A stretch of DNA of 47,436 bases from Gordonia amicalis NBRC 100051 = JCM 11271 (GTDB taxonomy: Bacteria; Actinomycetota; Actinomycetes; Mycobacteriales; Mycobacteriaceae), in contig NZ_BANS01000049.1 in the NCBI RefSeq assembly GCF_000332995.1, positions 1 through 47,436 of the forward strand, given 5' to 3'. The notes beneath the pieces are model-generated. The model was given only the letters and a program-made list of their open reading frames with translations. It had not been told where the DNA came from and did not search any database. Both the position numbers and the translations under genes were made by a program. Below, piece after piece: positions 47,374 through 47,436 of this stretch (its first letter is position 1; each line of letters begins with the position of its first letter).

Positions 47374-47436
47374 GTGCCGCAGAAGGCACAGGGGGATGAT
47401 CAGTGCAGTCAGAACCAAGGCCCGAGTCTGGACGAG
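47374..47436 (+). CDS. N-terminal part of a protein open at the right edge
   Basis: From GTG 47374 (GGGAG five bases upstream) the frame is open for 21 codons to the edge (VPQKAQGDDQCSQNQGPSLD, E). It is exactly in register with the frame open at position 1. Joined across the edges it gives about 103 residues ending at 249. Whether the two ends are adjacent depends on the molecule being circular. Confidence 0.4.
   Translation, partial: MPQKAQGDDQCSQNQGPSLDE

Noticed and set aside
1..47436. tRNA, rRNA or oriT/relaxase features
   Set aside because: No tRNA-like or rRNA sequence noticed on either strand, and no relaxase, coupling protein or secretion ATPase was recognisable in any frame.

Overview
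The window reads as an actinobacterial accessory replicon. It is GC-rich, with frequent GTG starts, many 4-bp ATGA/GTGA gene overlaps and several promoters that look leaderless. The closest recognisable relatives point to Mycobacteriales (Mycobacterium, Rhodococcus or Gordonia): CmtR/CtpG, a CysK2-MFS pair like M. tuberculosis Rv0848-Rv0849, mycobacterial-type CsoR and L,D-transpeptidase, and LGFP cell-wall repeats. It carries a replication protein, a ParA/ribbon-helix-helix partition pair with centromere-like octamer arrays, and no visible relaxase, type IV or type VII secretion genes. A reading frame runs off the right edge and continues in frame from the left edge. This suggests, without proving it, that the window is one complete circular plasmid cut inside a gene.

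Layout. (1) 1-1.6 kb: a partial gene, a bidirectional terminator, a small secreted protein and a helix-turn-helix protein. (2) 1.62-5.21 kb: a Tn3-family transposon with 54-bp terminal inverted repeats and a 5-bp target duplication. It has only the N-terminal part of its transposase, a merR-merB mercury module and a tyrosine recombinase with its own recombination site. (3) 5.3-8.7 kb: small membrane, lipoprotein and unknown genes, including a secreted SH3-like protein gene split by an IS3-family element that has a textbook -1 frameshift signal. (4) 9-16.9 kb: plasmid backbone. It holds a DUF2637 membrane protein, parA-parG with octamer arrays on both sides, a CYP102-like P450 translationally coupled to an unknown protein, a primase-like replication protein, and two small DNA-binding proteins.

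(5) 16.9-24.9 kb: arsenic and soft-metal resistance. There is a truncated ACR3 pump, three low-molecular-weight phosphatase/arsenate reductase genes, divergent cadI/arsR, a methyltransferase with a frameshifted cyclase, cmtR-ctpG-lspA, and a DsbA-like thiol protein. (6) 24.9-29.4 kb: an IS110-family element with a candidate bridge-RNA region, followed by gene wreckage (LGFP repeats, an M23 peptidase remnant) and an intact L,D-transpeptidase lipoprotein. (7) 29.4-46.2 kb: a copper and envelope island. It has DUF3703-like, BNR-repeat and DUF305 proteins, an M56 (BlaR-like) protease, an M23 endopeptidase, csoR, two copper P-type ATPases, copZ, an MFS-cysK2 pair, a two-component system and a BlaI-family repressor. 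(8) 46.4 kb-end: a cold-shock-like protein and an XRE regulator.

How it fits together. Each metal module carries its own sensor and operator: MerR (Hg), ArsR (As), CmtR (Cd/Pb) and CsoR (Cu). Over the copper/envelope island lies a second layer: a 17-bp dyad, TACTA-N7-TAGTA, recurs at six promoters including that of the BlaI-family gene itself. It marks a candidate BlaI regulon that joins the transpeptidase, M56 protease, DUF305 protein, a possible M23 peptidase link and small membrane proteins. This plasmid-borne BlaI/M56 envelope circuit placed among copper-efflux genes is the part most worth following up.
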